NCBI RefSeq assembly: GCF_009857445.1
Contig: NZ_WWCN01000004.1
Span: forward strand, 362,568-426,567
Reading direction: 5' to 3'
From: Duganella flavida
GTDB lineage: Bacteria > Pseudomonadota > Gammaproteobacteria > Burkholderiales > Burkholderiaceae_D
Length of the DNA stretch: 64,000 nt
Part shown: positions 35,966 through 50,382 of the stretch, in pieces
Layout: each line of letters starts with the position of its first letter
Position numbering within the stretch: position 1 is the first letter of the stretch
Notes under the pieces: model-generated
What the model saw: the letters and a program-made list of their open reading frames with translations, nothing else
Databases searched by the model: none
What the model was told of the DNA's origin: nothing
Program-made: the position numbers and the translations under genes

Positions 35966-36101
35966 GGCAACGAGTCTAGCAGCGCTGTCATGCTTGGCGA
36001 ACGACTAATTCTGCATATCCATATAGATTGCGGGACGGACGGCCACGACATACAATTGCGGCCGTTGGGTTTTTTATGCCCGTTTTCGAACAAGGAAAAT
36101 A

Positions 36102-36380
36102 ATGAGTCTGCCGCAATACGTTACGATCAATGGAACCGCGTATGCCTCGGAGAAGCTGAGCGCAGCCGCAAAAGAGCAAGCAGCAAACATTCAGGCGGTA
36201 GATGCCGAATTGGCGCGCCTGCAGCTGCAAATTGCCATCGCCCAGACTGCACGCAATGCTTACGGCGCCGCGCTGATCGAAGCAGTCAAAGGCAAGGGCG
36301 AAACCACTGCCGCTGCCGCCGAAAAGCCAAAGAAGCCACGTGCACCGCGCAAGCCTAAGGCTGCCGCCGAGGCCCAGTAG
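36102..36380 (+). CDS. DUF6447-family small protein
   Basis: A 92-residue protein with the DUF6447 pattern: INGTAYASEKLSAAAKEQAANIQAVDAELARLQLQ, then ARNAYGAAL, and a basic Lys/Pro/Ala-rich tail (KKPRAPRKPKAA). The central part should form a coiled coil. Function unknown. The lysine-rich tail could contact nucleic acid or the membrane. AAGGAAA lies 5 bp before the ATG. The 136 bp upstream spacer, shared with the divergent sigma-54 activator, shows no operator I recognise. Confidence 0.78.
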   Translation: MSLPQYVTINGTAYASEKLSAAAKEQAANIQAVDAELARLQLQIAIAQTARNAYGAALIEAVKGKGETTAAAAEKPKKPRAPRKPKAAAEAQ

Positions 36381-36392
36381 TCGCTGTACCCG

Positions 36393-36414
36393 GCCTGCGC
36401 AGCGGTGCGCAGGC
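36393..36414. terminator. Hairpin between convergent genes
   Basis: GCCTGCGCA and TGCGCAGGC make a 9-bp perfect stem with a GCGG loop. No T run follows on either strand; position between convergent genes suggests a bidirectional stop. Confidence 0.5.
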
Positions 36415-37067
36415 TAGCCCGCCTTCTGCAATGCCGATATCTGCCGCGCTTGTTCGAATACGCTGCGCGCTGTCAGGTTGAAACCGGAAATCGGCATTTC
36501 GGCCGCCCGCAGCGCACCGACTACCCACGAATTACAGTTGTTGAACAGGCTGTAGTTGCCGGTGGCCTGATAGAAACGGTCGGGATTGTTCTCCTGCTTG
36601 CCCAGGTAAATAGGCTTCCCTCCGGCATCGGCAGCGATGCTGCGGTCGATATACTCCACCAGCTGTTGAAAGCCGCGCTCCGTAACGGCCAGCGCAACCA
36701 CGTCATCGGCCTGTGCGCCCAGCGGCGGATTGGTGCTGCGGCCGCCCACCTGCAGCGCCGGGTAATCCGACGCCAACAAGGCCTTGACTGCCTTCGACCA
36801 TGGCGGATGCTCGGTCACAAAATACTCGCCATCGCCCCATCCCACCAGCACATATTGGTGGTCGTGAAAGTCTGCCCCCAGCTTGGCGCTGCGGGCAAGG
36901 ATGGCCGGGCCGTCAAACAACAGTGCCGTATGCCAGCCGTATTGCACCAGGTAGATGGTGTGAGGCTTGCTGCCCGACGGCAGGTCGGAGCGGGCTGGAA
37001 CGCCGGCGCAGCCTGCCTGCAGGAGGACCAGCAGGAAAATGGTGATGCGTAGGAAGATCGATTTCAT
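36414..37067 (-). CDS. DUF2459 (TIGR02117) lipoprotein
   Basis: A 217-residue protein with a lipoprotein signal (ITIFLLVLLQAGCAG, lipidated Cys near residue 20). The mature part has the family blocks IYLVQYGWHTALLF, VGWGDGEYF and NYSLFNNCNSWV. The conserved His and Cys hint at a papain/NlpC-like peptidase-type fold, but activity is unknown. Cell-envelope location. Divergent from the LuxR gene with a 110 bp AT-rich spacer. Confidence 0.8.
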   Translation of the reverse strand: MKSIFLRITIFLLVLLQAGCAGVPARSDLPSGSKPHTIYLVQYGWHTALLFDGPAILARSAKLGADFHDHQYVLVGWGDGEYFVTEHPPWSKAVKALLASDYPALQVGGRSTNPPLGAQADDVVALAVTERGFQQLVEYIDRSIAADAGGKPIYLGKQENNPDRFYQATGNYSLFNNCNSWVVGALRAAEMPISGFNLTARSVFEQARQISALQKAG

Positions 37068-37113
37068 TCCGGCATTTTAACAAGCCTGGCTTGCATTTCG
37101 TAAGTAAAATAAC

Positions 37114-37128
37114 ATGTAAATATTACAT
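37114..37128. promoter_or_regulatory. 15-bp palindrome between the DUF2459 and LuxR genes
   Basis: ATGTAAATATTACAT has perfect 6-bp arms with a 3-bp centre, in an AT-rich spacer 50 bp before the LuxR start. It may be an operator for the LuxR-type regulator itself. Confidence 0.4.
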
Positions 37129-37177
37129 CGAAAGTGTGCCAGAATAGGCGGCTGTAGCTTACCCAGCTGAGTGTGCC

Positions 37178-38131
37178 ATGAACTCTTACAGTAACTTGCT
37201 GCTTGAAATGTATCGCTCCGCGCGGTCGTTTTCGACAGGTGAATTCCCCGATGTGGCGATGCAGCTGGTGCGCAGCGCGTTCGATTTTGATTCGGGCCGG
37301 CTGTTGAGCGCCAACATGGCCACCGGCGCGGCCGTGGTGCAGGATTGTGTGATGTACAACATTCCCGATTACAACGCGCTCGACTGGGAAAGCATCCAGC
37401 GCAAGGACCTGGCGGCGCACCGGGTGCTGGCCTGTCCGGGGACGCCGGTGTCGTTCAATTCGCCGACCTTGTTCTCCGGACCGGATAACTCCGTCGTGCG
37501 CGACTACGCCAACCGCTACGACCACCAGAACGGACTGGTAATGGTGCTGCACGACAGCGAGACCGGCTTCACCGATGGCTATTCCTTCTACCGGCGCGAT
37601 CCCGACGCCCATTTCAGCCGCTACGACCAGCTGATGCTGAAAGCCGTGATGCCACACCTGCAGGATGCGATCAAGCTCAACCGCCAGCTGGACGTGCCAA
37701 CAGCCGACACTTCGGCCCGTGGTGCGCTGCTGATCGCCCACATCGGCGGCATGGTGCAGCACTGCGGCGCGCAGGCGCGTCAGCTGATGGAGTCGGAATG
37801 GTCGCCGTGGCAGCAGGGATGCTTGCCGAGCTCGCTGCTGGAGGCGCTGCGTTCGCCGGGCTCGGCCGGTTACGCCGGCCGTCACATCACCATCCGCTAC
37901 AGCCGCGTCAACGAGTTGCTGTTTTTGCGTATTGCACCGCGCTCGCCATTGGCCCGCCTCACCGCGCGCGAACTGGAGGTGGCCAGCCTGTACAGCCGTG
38001 GCGTGCCGATCAAGCTGCTGGCGACCCAGCTCTTCATCGCACCGTCCACGGCGCGCAACACCCTGCAGAAGATTTATCAAAAGCTCGGCCTGCACGACAA
38101 GGCGGCCCTGGCCAATCTGCTCAGCCAGTAA
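37178..38131 (+). CDS. LuxR-family transcriptional regulator
   Basis: A 317-residue regulator. The C-terminal GerE/LuxR helix-turn-helix is clear at about 262-316 (LTARELEVASLYSRGVPIKLLATQLFIAPSTARN and KIYQKLGLHDK). The N-terminal 250 residues match no receiver or autoinducer domain that I recognise and are probably a PAS- or GAF-like sensor. It precedes a receptor/hybrid kinase pair by 76 bp and could be part of that circuit, though it lacks a phosphorylatable receiver. Confidence 0.85.
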   Translation: MNSYSNLLLEMYRSARSFSTGEFPDVAMQLVRSAFDFDSGRLLSANMATGAAVVQDCVMYNIPDYNALDWESIQRKDLAAHRVLACPGTPVSFNSPTLFSGPDNSVVRDYANRYDHQNGLVMVLHDSETGFTDGYSFYRRDPDAHFSRYDQLMLKAVMPHLQDAIKLNRQLDVPTADTSARGALLIAHIGGMVQHCGAQARQLMESEWSPWQQGCLPSSLLEALRSPGSAGYAGRHITIRYSRVNELLFLRIAPRSPLARLTARELEVASLYSRGVPIKLLATQLFIAPSTARNTLQKIYQKLGLHDKAALANLLSQ

Positions 38132-38148
38132 AGCCCCAGTTTTGTTTG

Positions 38149-38178
38149 TTGCTTTTTAACTACGACTGCTGCTATTGT
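38149..38178 (+). promoter_or_regulatory. Candidate sigma-70 promoter for the receptor/kinase pair
   Basis: TTGCTT (38149-38154) and TATTGT (38173-38178) are 18 bp apart, about 30 bp before the ATG at 38208. Both hexamers are moderate matches. Confidence 0.4.
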
Positions 38179-38207
38179 AAAGGCTGACCTGTGCCGGGGT
38201 GCTGCCT

Positions 38208-39742
38208 ATGTTTCGTTTCATGGAAGTCGTCGCGCGTTATCGCCGCTGGAGTGGTACGGCTGCGCTGCTGTGCGCCTTGGTAGCGGGCGCGCTGGCAGTG
38301 GCGCGGACCCGTGACGTGGCCGAGCGCGAACAGCAGCAGTTGCTGGAGATCGCTCTGCAGCGCCATGCTGTGGCCGCCATGTCGCTGACGCTGGACGGCA
38401 ACCTGATGGGCGCGATTTCCCTGCTGGGTTTGATCTCGCCCGGCATCAAGCAGGAAAGCACCGGTCGCGCGCCGCCCAACACTGCCGCCGTGCAGGAGCT
38501 GCTCGGCAGCGTCGCCCGCGCCCACCAGGCGCAAGCCGTGTTCGTGGTTGACCGCGACGGCATGGTGACATCTTCCTGGGACGACAGCGGCAAACCCTCC
38601 ACCGGCTTGTCGGTCCCGTTCCGCCCTTACTTCCAGATGGCCATGCGCGGCAGCGACAATGTGTATGCCGCCATCAGCCTGTCGCGCGGCGAGCGCACCC
38701 TGTATTTCTCGGCGCCGGTGTATGCCGGCCTGTCACGCGTGGGCGCGCCGGTCGGTGCGGTGGTGGCGCGTACCGGCATGGACAAGGTCAACCGCCTGCT
38801 GGGTTCGGTGCGCGGCACGGCGCTGCTGCTGTCGCCGCAGGGCGTGGTGTTTGCCAGCAACGACAAGCAATGGCTGGGACAGCTTGCCGGCCCGGTGACG
38901 CCGGAGCGCATCGCCGCCATCCGCGCCTTGCGCCAGTTCGGCGAACTGTTTGAAACGCGCGTGCCGCGCGGTCTGCCGTTCGACATCGGCGCCGGCCGCA
39001 TACGCATCAACGGCCGGCGTTACGCCACGGCCGCCGCCGCCGTCAACTGGAACGATCCGGCCGGGCAATGGCAACTGGTGCTGCTGGATGATTTGAGCAC
39101 AGTGGTGGCGCCGCTGCGGCTGGTGCGCAACGGCGTGCTGGCCGGCGGCGTGACGCTGCTGCTCTGCCTGCTGCTATTGCGCTTGTTGCGCATGCGGCTG
39201 GCGCAGCGTGAGGCTACCTGCAAGCTGGAACAGATGGTGCGCGAGCAGGCGCTGCAAGCCGAACGCCAGATGCAGCTGGCGCGTGCTGCGCTGCGCATGC
39301 AGCAGACCGAGGGAGCCGCTGCCGTGGTGGCCGTCTTTCTCGACGAATGCCATGGCCTGTTTGGCGCTTTGCAAGGCGTGGTCTACACGGCCGATAGCGA
39401 GGACGGCCCGTTGCGGCTGGCCGGTTCCTACGCCGCCGTCGAGCCGCCGGCCGTGATCGCATTCGGCGAGGGCTTGCTGGGCCAGTGCGCCCGCGAGCGG
39501 CTGCCGCGCCGGGTCGATAGCGGCGGCGCGCCGTGGATTATCCAGTCCGGCCTGGGGCAGTCGGCGCCGGCAACTTTGCTGTTGGTGCCGGTGCTGTTGC
39601 AGGCGCGCTTACTGGGCGTGGCCGAACTGGCCTTGCCGGAACCGGCGCCGCCGCAGGTGCAGGCGCATTGCATGGAACTGGCCGGGCTGCTGGCGATTAA
39701 CCTGGGCTTCCGGCGCCGCAGCGCCGCGAATGAGGAGACAGC

Positions 39743-39758
<16 letters not shown>
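38208..39758 (+). CDS. Cache-type membrane receptor with cytoplasmic GAF domain, no kinase
   Basis: A 516-residue sensor. Layout: a first membrane segment (about 15-35), a periplasmic double-Cache-like domain ([37 protein letters not shown]), a second membrane segment near 310-330 ([17 protein letters not shown]), a short coiled coil and a C-terminal GAF domain with [16 protein letters not shown]. It has no transmitter, receiver or cyclase output. The kinase downstream, whose start lies within its last 16 bp, carries a GAF domain with a very similar motif, so the two probably form one sensor. Start ATG 38208; GTG at 38199 is possible. Confidence 0.78.
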
Positions 39759-43760
<4,002 letters not shown>

Positions 43761-43789
<29 letters not shown>

Positions 43790-45773
43790 AGCGCACGCCG
43801 TCGCTGCCGTCCGGGATAGGTCCCGGACTGTCGGCGATCAGCGCACCGGTTTGCGGGTGAATGCGCAGGTAGAAATTGGTCTGCAATGACATCAGCAGCA
43901 GTTCACCAGTCGGCGTCTCCGTCCACTGGAAGCTTTGCGCAATCCCGGGCCGTGCGGCTTGCAGTGCTGCGCTGCCATCCGGCCCCACGCTCAGGTAGCT
44001 GCCACCCGCTTGCAGCGCCACGCGGCCCAAGCCCATATCACGCACCGTAAAATTGAGTGGCTGCGCTGGCGCGCGTCCCACGGCGGCTTTCAGCTGGATC
44101 GACTGCTCGTACGGAATGGGCCGCATCAGCCCACGCGGGTAAGGCTGGTCGACGGCAAAGCTATTGAAGTCCGCCGCGCCGCCATTCTGCTGGCCGGTGT
44201 TGTAGTTGAACAGTGCATACCGCACGCCCTGGAAGGTGGTCAGCTGGAAGATCATGGTGAACTCTTGTCCGATGGGGCGGAAGGTCTCGCCGTCGGTGGA
44301 GTAACTGAAGCGTGCTTTCTCGGTCAGGAAATCGCACTCAGCGCGCAGCCATAATTTGGTTGCGGTGATCGGCACGCGCGTGGCCTGGTTGCGCGCCTGA
44401 TCGAATAGCGCCAATGCCAGCTTGCCGTCCTTGCGTTCCACGCCGAGCGTCGCATAGGGCAGGTTAAGCAGGGCCAGGCCGGCAACGTCGTTTTCCAGCA
44501 AGCCCACCACGTCCAAGGACACTGTCGGCGACGAGATCGGACCGATGGCGCGCTGCGTCAGCGTATTGCGCGCCTCCCAGAACGAGGCGGCAGGCATGGA
44601 GCGCAGGCGCAGGAAGCCGGGGCGCTCGCTAAGCGACCAGCGATCCTCCACCGGCACGTGGTTCCATTGCCAGATCGGCTTGAGCACCGGCTCGGAAAAA
44701 TCATCATTGCGCTCAAACGGCGTCTTGATTTGCTGCCGCTCCGCCGTGCGCGGCTTGACCCATGTGCGTGGATTGCGGCCCGGATTGCCGGGCAGGCCAA
44801 AATACGGCCAGCCGTCCTTCCACGTAATCGGCGCGAGGCTGAGCAGACGGCCGACCGAGTTATAGTCCATCATCGAAAAGCCCCACCATTCGCCGGCCTC
44901 GGTCAGCACAATACCGCCTTGATGCATGGCGGTGGCGTCGCGCGAGGCTGGATTGGGCGGCGTCACTTCAAACGGATACTGGTTGTTCTTCAAGCGGTAG
45001 CCGCCCACCATGCCGAAACCTTCATCCTTGCTGATGGCCTGATTGACTTCATACGGGCCGTAGACGTTATCCGAACGCGCTGCCGGCATGCGGAAGCCGC
45101 CAGCATAGTTCGCGCTCAGGATGTAATACCGGCCGCCGATTTTATAGAAGTGCGCGCCTTCACCGATGCCGTCGGTTTTCGCGAACAGCACTTTCTCGGT
45201 ACTGGGCACGATGTCCAGCAGGTCATCGGTCAGCTGTGCGATGTGCAGGTCCTGATGGCCCCAGACGGCATACGCCTTGTTGTCGTCATCGAACAGCACC
45301 GACAAATCGTGCAAGCTGCGCTTCATCTCCCAATGCACCCACGGCCCACGCGGATTGATGGCGGAGTAAATCTGCGTGCCGCGCCCATTCACATTGGTGA
45401 AGATGTAGAACACGCCGTTGCGGTAGCGCAGGCTGGGCGCCCAGATGCCTTGGCCGTAAATGTTCTTGCCGCCTTCCAGCCGGTACGCTGGTCCAAAATC
45501 CAGCCGCTCGGCGGCGTAGCTGAGGAGCTCCCAGTTGACCAGGTCCCGGGAGCGCAGCACCGGCAGGCCAGGCATGGCATGCATGGTGGTACCGGTGAGG
45601 TAGAACCAGTCATTCACCCGGATCAGATCCGGATCGGAGAATTCATCGTAGAACAGCGGATTGGTGAAAGTGCCGTTGCCGTTATCGGGCGTCCAGGTGC
45701 GCGAGGGCTGCGCGTGCGCCGGTGCGGCCAGCAGCGCAGCGGTCAGTATCAACAGGGATGCTTTGAACATCAT
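43761..45773 (-). CDS. Glycoside hydrolase family 43 protein (beta-xylosidase/arabinofuranosidase type)
   Basis: Exported glycosidase of 670 residues with a signal peptide ending near AHAQ. The five-bladed propeller opens with [21 protein letters not shown], where Asp47 is the likely general base; [19 protein letters not shown] and [15 protein letters not shown] follow. After residue 340 comes a beta-sandwich domain as in GH43 xylosidases, and a C-terminal beta-trefoil-like stretch ([23 protein letters not shown]). Acts on xylan or arabinan side chains, inferred from family only. It follows the damaged GH2 gene by 9 bp; a GGAGAGAG ribosome site remains intact, so it can still be translated. 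A second ATG at 45770 is equally possible. Confidence 0.87.
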
Positions 45774-45782
45774 CTCTCTCCG

Positions 45783-48027
45783 TTATTCGGCGCGCAGCGT
45801 GAGCGTGGCTGGTTGCAGTCCTTCCGCTGCGGCGCGCACCGTAATGCTACCGCGCTTGCCCGGCAAGGCGCGCACGATCGCCAGGCACAGGCCATTGAAG
45901 GCCGCGCGTTCGGGTGATTTGAATGATTCCAGATTGGTTGGATCGCCGTTGTCGGTGGCCACCAGTTCACCGGGACCTTCAACCGTGAAGCGTATGCGCG
46001 GCTCGGCGCGCGGCGCTGTCACGTTGTTGGCGTCGGCCACGCGCACGGTGATGAAGGACAAGTCGCGGCCATCGGCGGCGATGGTGCTGCGGTCGGCCGT
46101 GGCGTGCAGCGCGGCGGCAGCTTGCGCAGTCCTGACCGAGGAGCGCGCCCATTCCTTGCCGTTTTTGTAGGCCACCACGCTGATTTCACCCGGCTCGTAG
46201 ACTACGTAATCCCAGCGCAGGCGATACTCGTAAGGGCCTTTCTTCAGGCGTCCCTGCGATTTTCCGTTGACGAACAGCTCCGCCTCATCACCGGAGGTGA
46301 ACAAGTGCACCGGCGTGACCTGGCCCACGCGCTCCGGCCAGGTCCAATGCGGCAGCAGGTGCGCCAGCGGCAGGTCGGGGCGCCAGCGCGCCTGGTACAG
46401 GTAGTAGCGGTCTTTCGGGAAGCCTGCCAGATCGATGATGCCGGAATAGGAACTGCGCGCGCCGTAGTAGGGCGCTGTTCACGCCCGGCACCGGGAACTG
46501 GTACTCGCCACGGCTGCTTAGCGCGGAGGCGCTTTCGGTCGAGACGATCATCTTGTCCCGGAACTTGCGGTGGAAGGCCGGGAATTGGCCGGGCAGGCTG
46601 CGGATGCCCGCGCCCTGGTAGTTCAAGCCGATAACGTCCACCGTGGCCGGCAAAGGCATATCCGGCTTGGCGTAGTTCATGGCAAGCGTGATCGGACGCG
46701 TGCTGTCCTCCTGTTTTGCGATGCCAACCAATCGGGTGCCGATCGCTGCGCCGGCCTCGCCGGTGTACTGTTCGCCCACTTCGTTCCCTACGCTCCACAT
46801 GATGATGGAAGGGTGGTTGCGGTCGCGCCGCAGCATGGCGCGCAGGTCGCGTTCATGCCATTCGCCGAAAACTTCGTGGAAGTCGTGCGGCGTTTTTTCG
46901 CGTTCCCACGAATCGAAAACTTCGTCCAGCACCAGGATGCCCATGCGGTCGGCGAGGTCCAGCAATTCCGGCGCGGGCGGGTTGTGGCTCATGCGGACGG
47001 CGTTGGCGCCCATCTCCTGCAGGATTTGCAACTGGCGTTCAGCGGCACGCACATTGAAGGCCGCGCCCAGCGCGCCAAGATCATGATGGTTATTGACGCC
47101 GTTGATCATGATCTTCTCGCCGTTGACGAACAGGCCCAGATCCGGATCGAAGCGTAGCGTGCGGATGCCGAACGGCGTGTCGTAGGTGTCCACCGTTTTG
47201 CCATCGCGGCGGATGGTGGTGACAGCGAGGTACCGGTGCGGATGCTGCTGCGGCAGCGGTCCCCACAAGCGCGGTTGCGCAATGCGTACGGACGCGTTGA
47301 CGGTAGCGCTGCCGTGTGCAGCCACGCTCGCGCGTTGCGCCGGCAGTGTGGCGACGGCGGCGCCGGTGCGCTTGCCATTGTCATCCAATGCGTAAATCTG
47401 CGTGGTGACTTCCAGCGCAGCGGCATCCTTGCCGTCGTTGTCGATGGTGACGGCCAGCGCCACTTGCGCTGATTCATGCGTAACCTGCGGCGTGCGCACT
47501 ACCGTACCCCAATGCGCCACATGTACCGGATCGTTCACCGACAGCCACACATTGCGGTACAAGCCCGCACCCGGATACCAGCGCGCCGAATCGGGTGGAT
47601 TATCCAGCCGTATCGCCAGCCGGTTAGGGCCGCCCGGTTTGACGTAGGGCGTCAGGTTGAGCCGGAATGAGTTGTAGCCATAAGGCCAGCCGCCTACCAG
47701 CCGGTCGTTGAGCCACACTTGTGCATGCGACATGGCGCCATCAATATCGAGGAAGATGGACTTGCCGCTGTCGCGCGCCGCGATGTCCAGCTGCTTGCGG
47801 TACCAAACCTCGCCCCAGGTGACCAGCCGGCCCATGCCACCGTGCGGTCCATCCTTCAGGAACGGGCCGTCGATGGCCCAGTCGTGCGGCAGCGTGACGG
47901 TCTGCGGGGCCGCTGCGCCGCGCTGGAACTGCCAGCCGTCGTTGATGGCGTAACGCTCCGCGAACGCGGGAAGATGGAGCAGGGCGAGGCCGAGCAAGCC
48001 GGCGCGAAGGTGGCGGTGCGTGTTCAC
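45783..48027 (-). pseudogene. Glycoside hydrolase family 2 beta-galactosidase-like gene, broken by a junction near 46470
   Basis: The N-terminal part (48027 to about 46475) is a normal exported GH2 enzyme: signal peptide, sugar-binding domain (DGWQFQRG, LPHDWAIDGPF), TIM-barrel start VNGEKIMINGVNNHHD, acid/base Glu in HPSIIMWSVGNEVGEQ and nucleophile Glu in VSTESAS. After QFPVPGVNS the frame loses family similarity. From about 46470 the family sequence resumes in another frame (YYGARSSYSGIIDLAGFPKD), continuing to 45783 through HLLPHWTWPERVGQVTPV and ELFVNGKSQG. Relatives have roughly 60 extra residues here, including the EFVWTGFDYLGEPTP-type motif, so the defect looks like an internal deletion with a frame change. 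Heads the GH43 operon. Confidence 0.8.
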
Positions 48028-48047
48028 AGGTCTCCTTTTTGAAGCGA

Positions 48048-48061
48048 TGATAGCGCAATCA
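48048..48061. promoter_or_regulatory. LacI-type operator 1
   Basis: TGATAGCGCAATCA is a 14-bp imperfect palindrome centred on CG, just upstream of the GH2 gene in the divergent spacer with the lacI-type gene at 48113. Confidence 0.65.
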
Positions 48062-48081
48062 TGAGGGAATGTCAGTTAGAA

Positions 48082-48095
48082 TGATTACGCTATCA
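48082..48095. promoter_or_regulatory. LacI-type operator 2
   Basis: TGATTACGCTATCA is a second CG-centred palindrome, 34 bp centre to centre from operator 1. Together they also form a 15-bp inverted repeat with one mismatch. It ends 17 bp before the regulator start, so autoregulation is likely. Confidence 0.65.
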
Positions 48096-48112
48096 ACGTC
48101 ACGAAAGAAAAA

Positions 48113-49108
48113 ATGCCAGCACCTCCCGTCACACTGATTGATGTCGCCAAGGCGGCTGGCGTTTCACCGATTACCGTGTCGCGCGCTCTGAATGAACCGC
48201 AGCTGGTGCGCCCGGTCACGCTGGCCAAAGTGCAGGAAGCGGTCAAGCGCACCGGCTACGTCAAGAACATGCTGGCGGGTGGACTGGCGTCGAGCCGCAG
48301 CAAACTGGTGGCGCTGGTGCTGCCCACCATCTCCACCCAAACCTTCGCCGACATGGTGCAGGGCGCGACCGATCGCCTTACTGCGGCCGGCTACCAGCTG
48401 CTGCTTGGTATCGTCGGCTATGAAACGTGGCGCGAGGAGATCCTGGTCGAGACCATCTTGAGCCGCCGTCCGGACGGCGTGATTCTTACCGGTTCGCTGC
48501 ACACCGACAGCACCCGCCAGCGCCTGCTGCAAATCGGCACGCCGGTGGTGGAAACGTGGGACATGACGCCGCATCCGATCGACATGGTAATCGGCTTCTC
48601 GCACGAAGAAGTCGGCCACGCCTGCGCCAAGCATTTGCTGGATCAGGGCTATCGCCGTTTCGGCATGCTGACTGCGAACGATCCGCGCGCCGGTCAGCGT
48701 ACGCAGGGCTTCCAGGTGGCGCTGGCCAAGCAGGGCGTCAACGTGGTGGTTGCGCGGCAGGTGCCGGCGCCAGGCGCGCTGCCGCAAGGCCGGATCGGCG
48801 CGGTCAAGCTGCTGGACGAGCATCCGGACCTGGATGCGATTTTCTGCAGTTCGGATACGCTGGCGCACGGTGTGCTGATTGAGGCGCAAAGCCGCGGCTT
48901 GCGGGTGCCGGAAGACCTGGCCATCATGGGCTTCGGCGATTTGAATTTTTCGGGCTACACCAACCCGCCGTTATCGACAGTGAAGGTGGACGGCGCCAAG
49001 ATCGGCGCCATGTCCGCTCAAGCCTTGCTGAACCGGTTGGACGGTGACGATACGGCTGAGCGCATTGTCAACACCGGCTTTGAACTGATCCAGCGCGGCA
49101 GTACTTAA
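48113..49108 (+). CDS. LacI-family regulator of the GH2/GH43 unit
   Basis: Repressor of 331 residues in the LacI/GntR (GntR-of-E.-coli-type) group. The DNA-binding head is VTLIDVAKAAGVSPITVSRALN (residues 6-27), followed by a hinge (NMLAGGLASSRS) and a periplasmic-binding-like core. Divergent from the glycosidase genes with twin operators in the spacer, so it should repress them until a sugar is present. Its target operon now has a defective first gene. The stop overlaps the convergent M20 peptidase gene by 4 bp. Confidence 0.9.
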   Translation: MPAPPVTLIDVAKAAGVSPITVSRALNEPQLVRPVTLAKVQEAVKRTGYVKNMLAGGLASSRSKLVALVLPTISTQTFADMVQGATDRLTAAGYQLLLGIVGYETWREEILVETILSRRPDGVILTGSLHTDSTRQRLLQIGTPVVETWDMTPHPIDMVIGFSHEEVGHACAKHLLDQGYRRFGMLTANDPRAGQRTQGFQVALAKQGVNVVVARQVPAPGALPQGRIGAVKLLDEHPDLDAIFCSSDTLAHGVLIEAQSRGLRVPEDLAIMGFGDLNFSGYTNPPLSTVKVDGAKIGAMSAQALLNRLDGDDTAERIVNTGFELIQRGST

Positions 49109-50382
49109 CGCGCCAGCGGTGCGCTAACCCCATCTACGCCCACTAGCCCGAGGATGGTCAACAGAACGTTTTGCGGCGCGGCGTGGGCGTTCTGCGGCGA
49201 CCACCACTCCAGCTTCTCCGAGTGATAGCCACCCGAGCTACCGCCGCCTGACATGGTGATGGCCGGTACGCCAAGGCTCATCGGCAGGTTCGCGTCGGTT
49301 GAATGCGCACTGTCCAGCAGCGCCGGGCGGCCTTGTACCGTGGCCGCCGCCAGCGCGGTCTTGACGATGAAGGAATCCCTGCCCATCTGACCCGCAGGAC
49401 GATCGCCGATCAGTGCCACCTCGGCGGTGATGGCGCTGCTGTTCCAGCGCTGGTTGGTGTCGGCCACAGCTTGCTGGACGGCGGCCTTGATTTGTTGTTC
49501 CACCTTGGCCAGCAAGGACGCGTCGGCCGAGCGGATGTCGATCAGCATCGAGGCTTCGGCCGAAATGCTGTTCACCGATTGCCCGCCTTGCACCACGCCG
49601 ACGTTGAACGTCACCTTCGGATCGGACGGCACGCGGATGTCGTCGATGCGCGCGATCACGCGGCCGGCCGCATGAATCGCCGACGGCAGGCCGAAACCTT
49701 CGTAGCTATGGCCGCCCGGCCCGTGGATGGTGACTTTGAAACGGCGGCTGCCGGTGCCGATGTAGGTGACCGGATCGCCGTCCGTGCCGAGCGCCGGTTC
49801 CAGGCCGACGAAGGCCTTGATGTCCTTGCGCTGGCTGAACAAATACTTCACGCCTTTCAAATCGCCCAGTCCCTCCTCGCCGACGTTGGCGACGAACAGC
49901 ACATCGCCCACGGTCTGGATTTTTGCGTCGCGCAGCGCCGTGGCGATGGTCAGCATGGCGGCCAGCGAACGCGCGTTGTCGGCGATGCCAGGCGCGTAGT
50001 AGCGGCCATCTTTTTCATGCAAGGTGAGGTCGGTGGCGGCGGGATACACGGTGTCGAGGTGCGCCGCCAGCACTACGGCCGGTCCTTTGCCGCTGCCGTG
50101 ATAGGTGGCCAGCACGTTACCTGCCTCGTCCAGGTGTACGTCTTGCAGGCCAGCGGCTTTCATGCGTTCCGCAAAGTCGCGCGCACGGGCCACCTCGGCA
50201 AACGTCGGCGCCGGAATCGCGTTGATCGCCAGCGTGTTGGCGGTGGTGGTGGCCTCGTTCTTCTCGATGTAGGCCAATGCCTGTTTTACGGCAGGCTGCG
50301 CGGCGATGCGCGCCAGTTCCTGTTGTTGTGCGTGCGCCAGCAGGGCGGCGGCGATGGCGAGGCTGAGTAGCAGGTGCTTCAT
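49105..50382 (-). CDS. M20-family metallopeptidase, exported
   Basis: Di-zinc peptidase or deacylase of 425 residues, related to peptidase T and carboxypeptidase G2. Sec signal (MKHLLLSLAIAAALLAHAQ). Metal residues are in VVLAAHLDTVYP, the bridging Asp in GIADNARSLAA, the catalytic Glu pair in NVGEEGLGD, and the last His in SSGGYHSEKLEW; the dimerisation domain has IHGPGGHSYEGFG. Translationally coupled (ATGA) to the upstream hybrid kinase gene, an odd pairing that suggests the peptidase is produced with the sensor of its product. Confidence 0.88.
   Translation of the reverse strand: MKHLLLSLAIAAALLAHAQQQELARIAAQPAVKQALAYIEKNEATTTANTLAINAIPAPTFAEVARARDFAERMKAAGLQDVHLDEAGNVLATYHGSGKGPAVVLAAHLDTVYPAATDLTLHEKDGRYYAPGIADNARSLAAMLTIATALRDAKIQTVGDVLFVANVGEEGLGDLKGVKYLFSQRKDIKAFVGLEPALGTDGDPVTYIGTGSRRFKVTIHGPGGHSYEGFGLPSAIHAAGRVIARIDDIRVPSDPKVTFNVGVVQGGQSVNSISAEASMLIDIRSADASLLAKVEQQIKAAVQQAVADTNQRWNSSAITAEVALIGDRPAGQMGRDSFIVKTALAAATVQGRPALLDSAHSTDANLPMSLGVPAITMSGGGSSGGYHSEKLEWWSPQNAHAAPQNVLLTILGLVGVDGVSAPLAR

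Noticed and set aside
46244..46798. A separate small gene in the third frame over the GH2 break
   Set aside because: Its sequence is low-complexity shadow; only the last segment matches GH2 because it is another frame's readthrough region. The interval is better explained as a broken GH2 gene.
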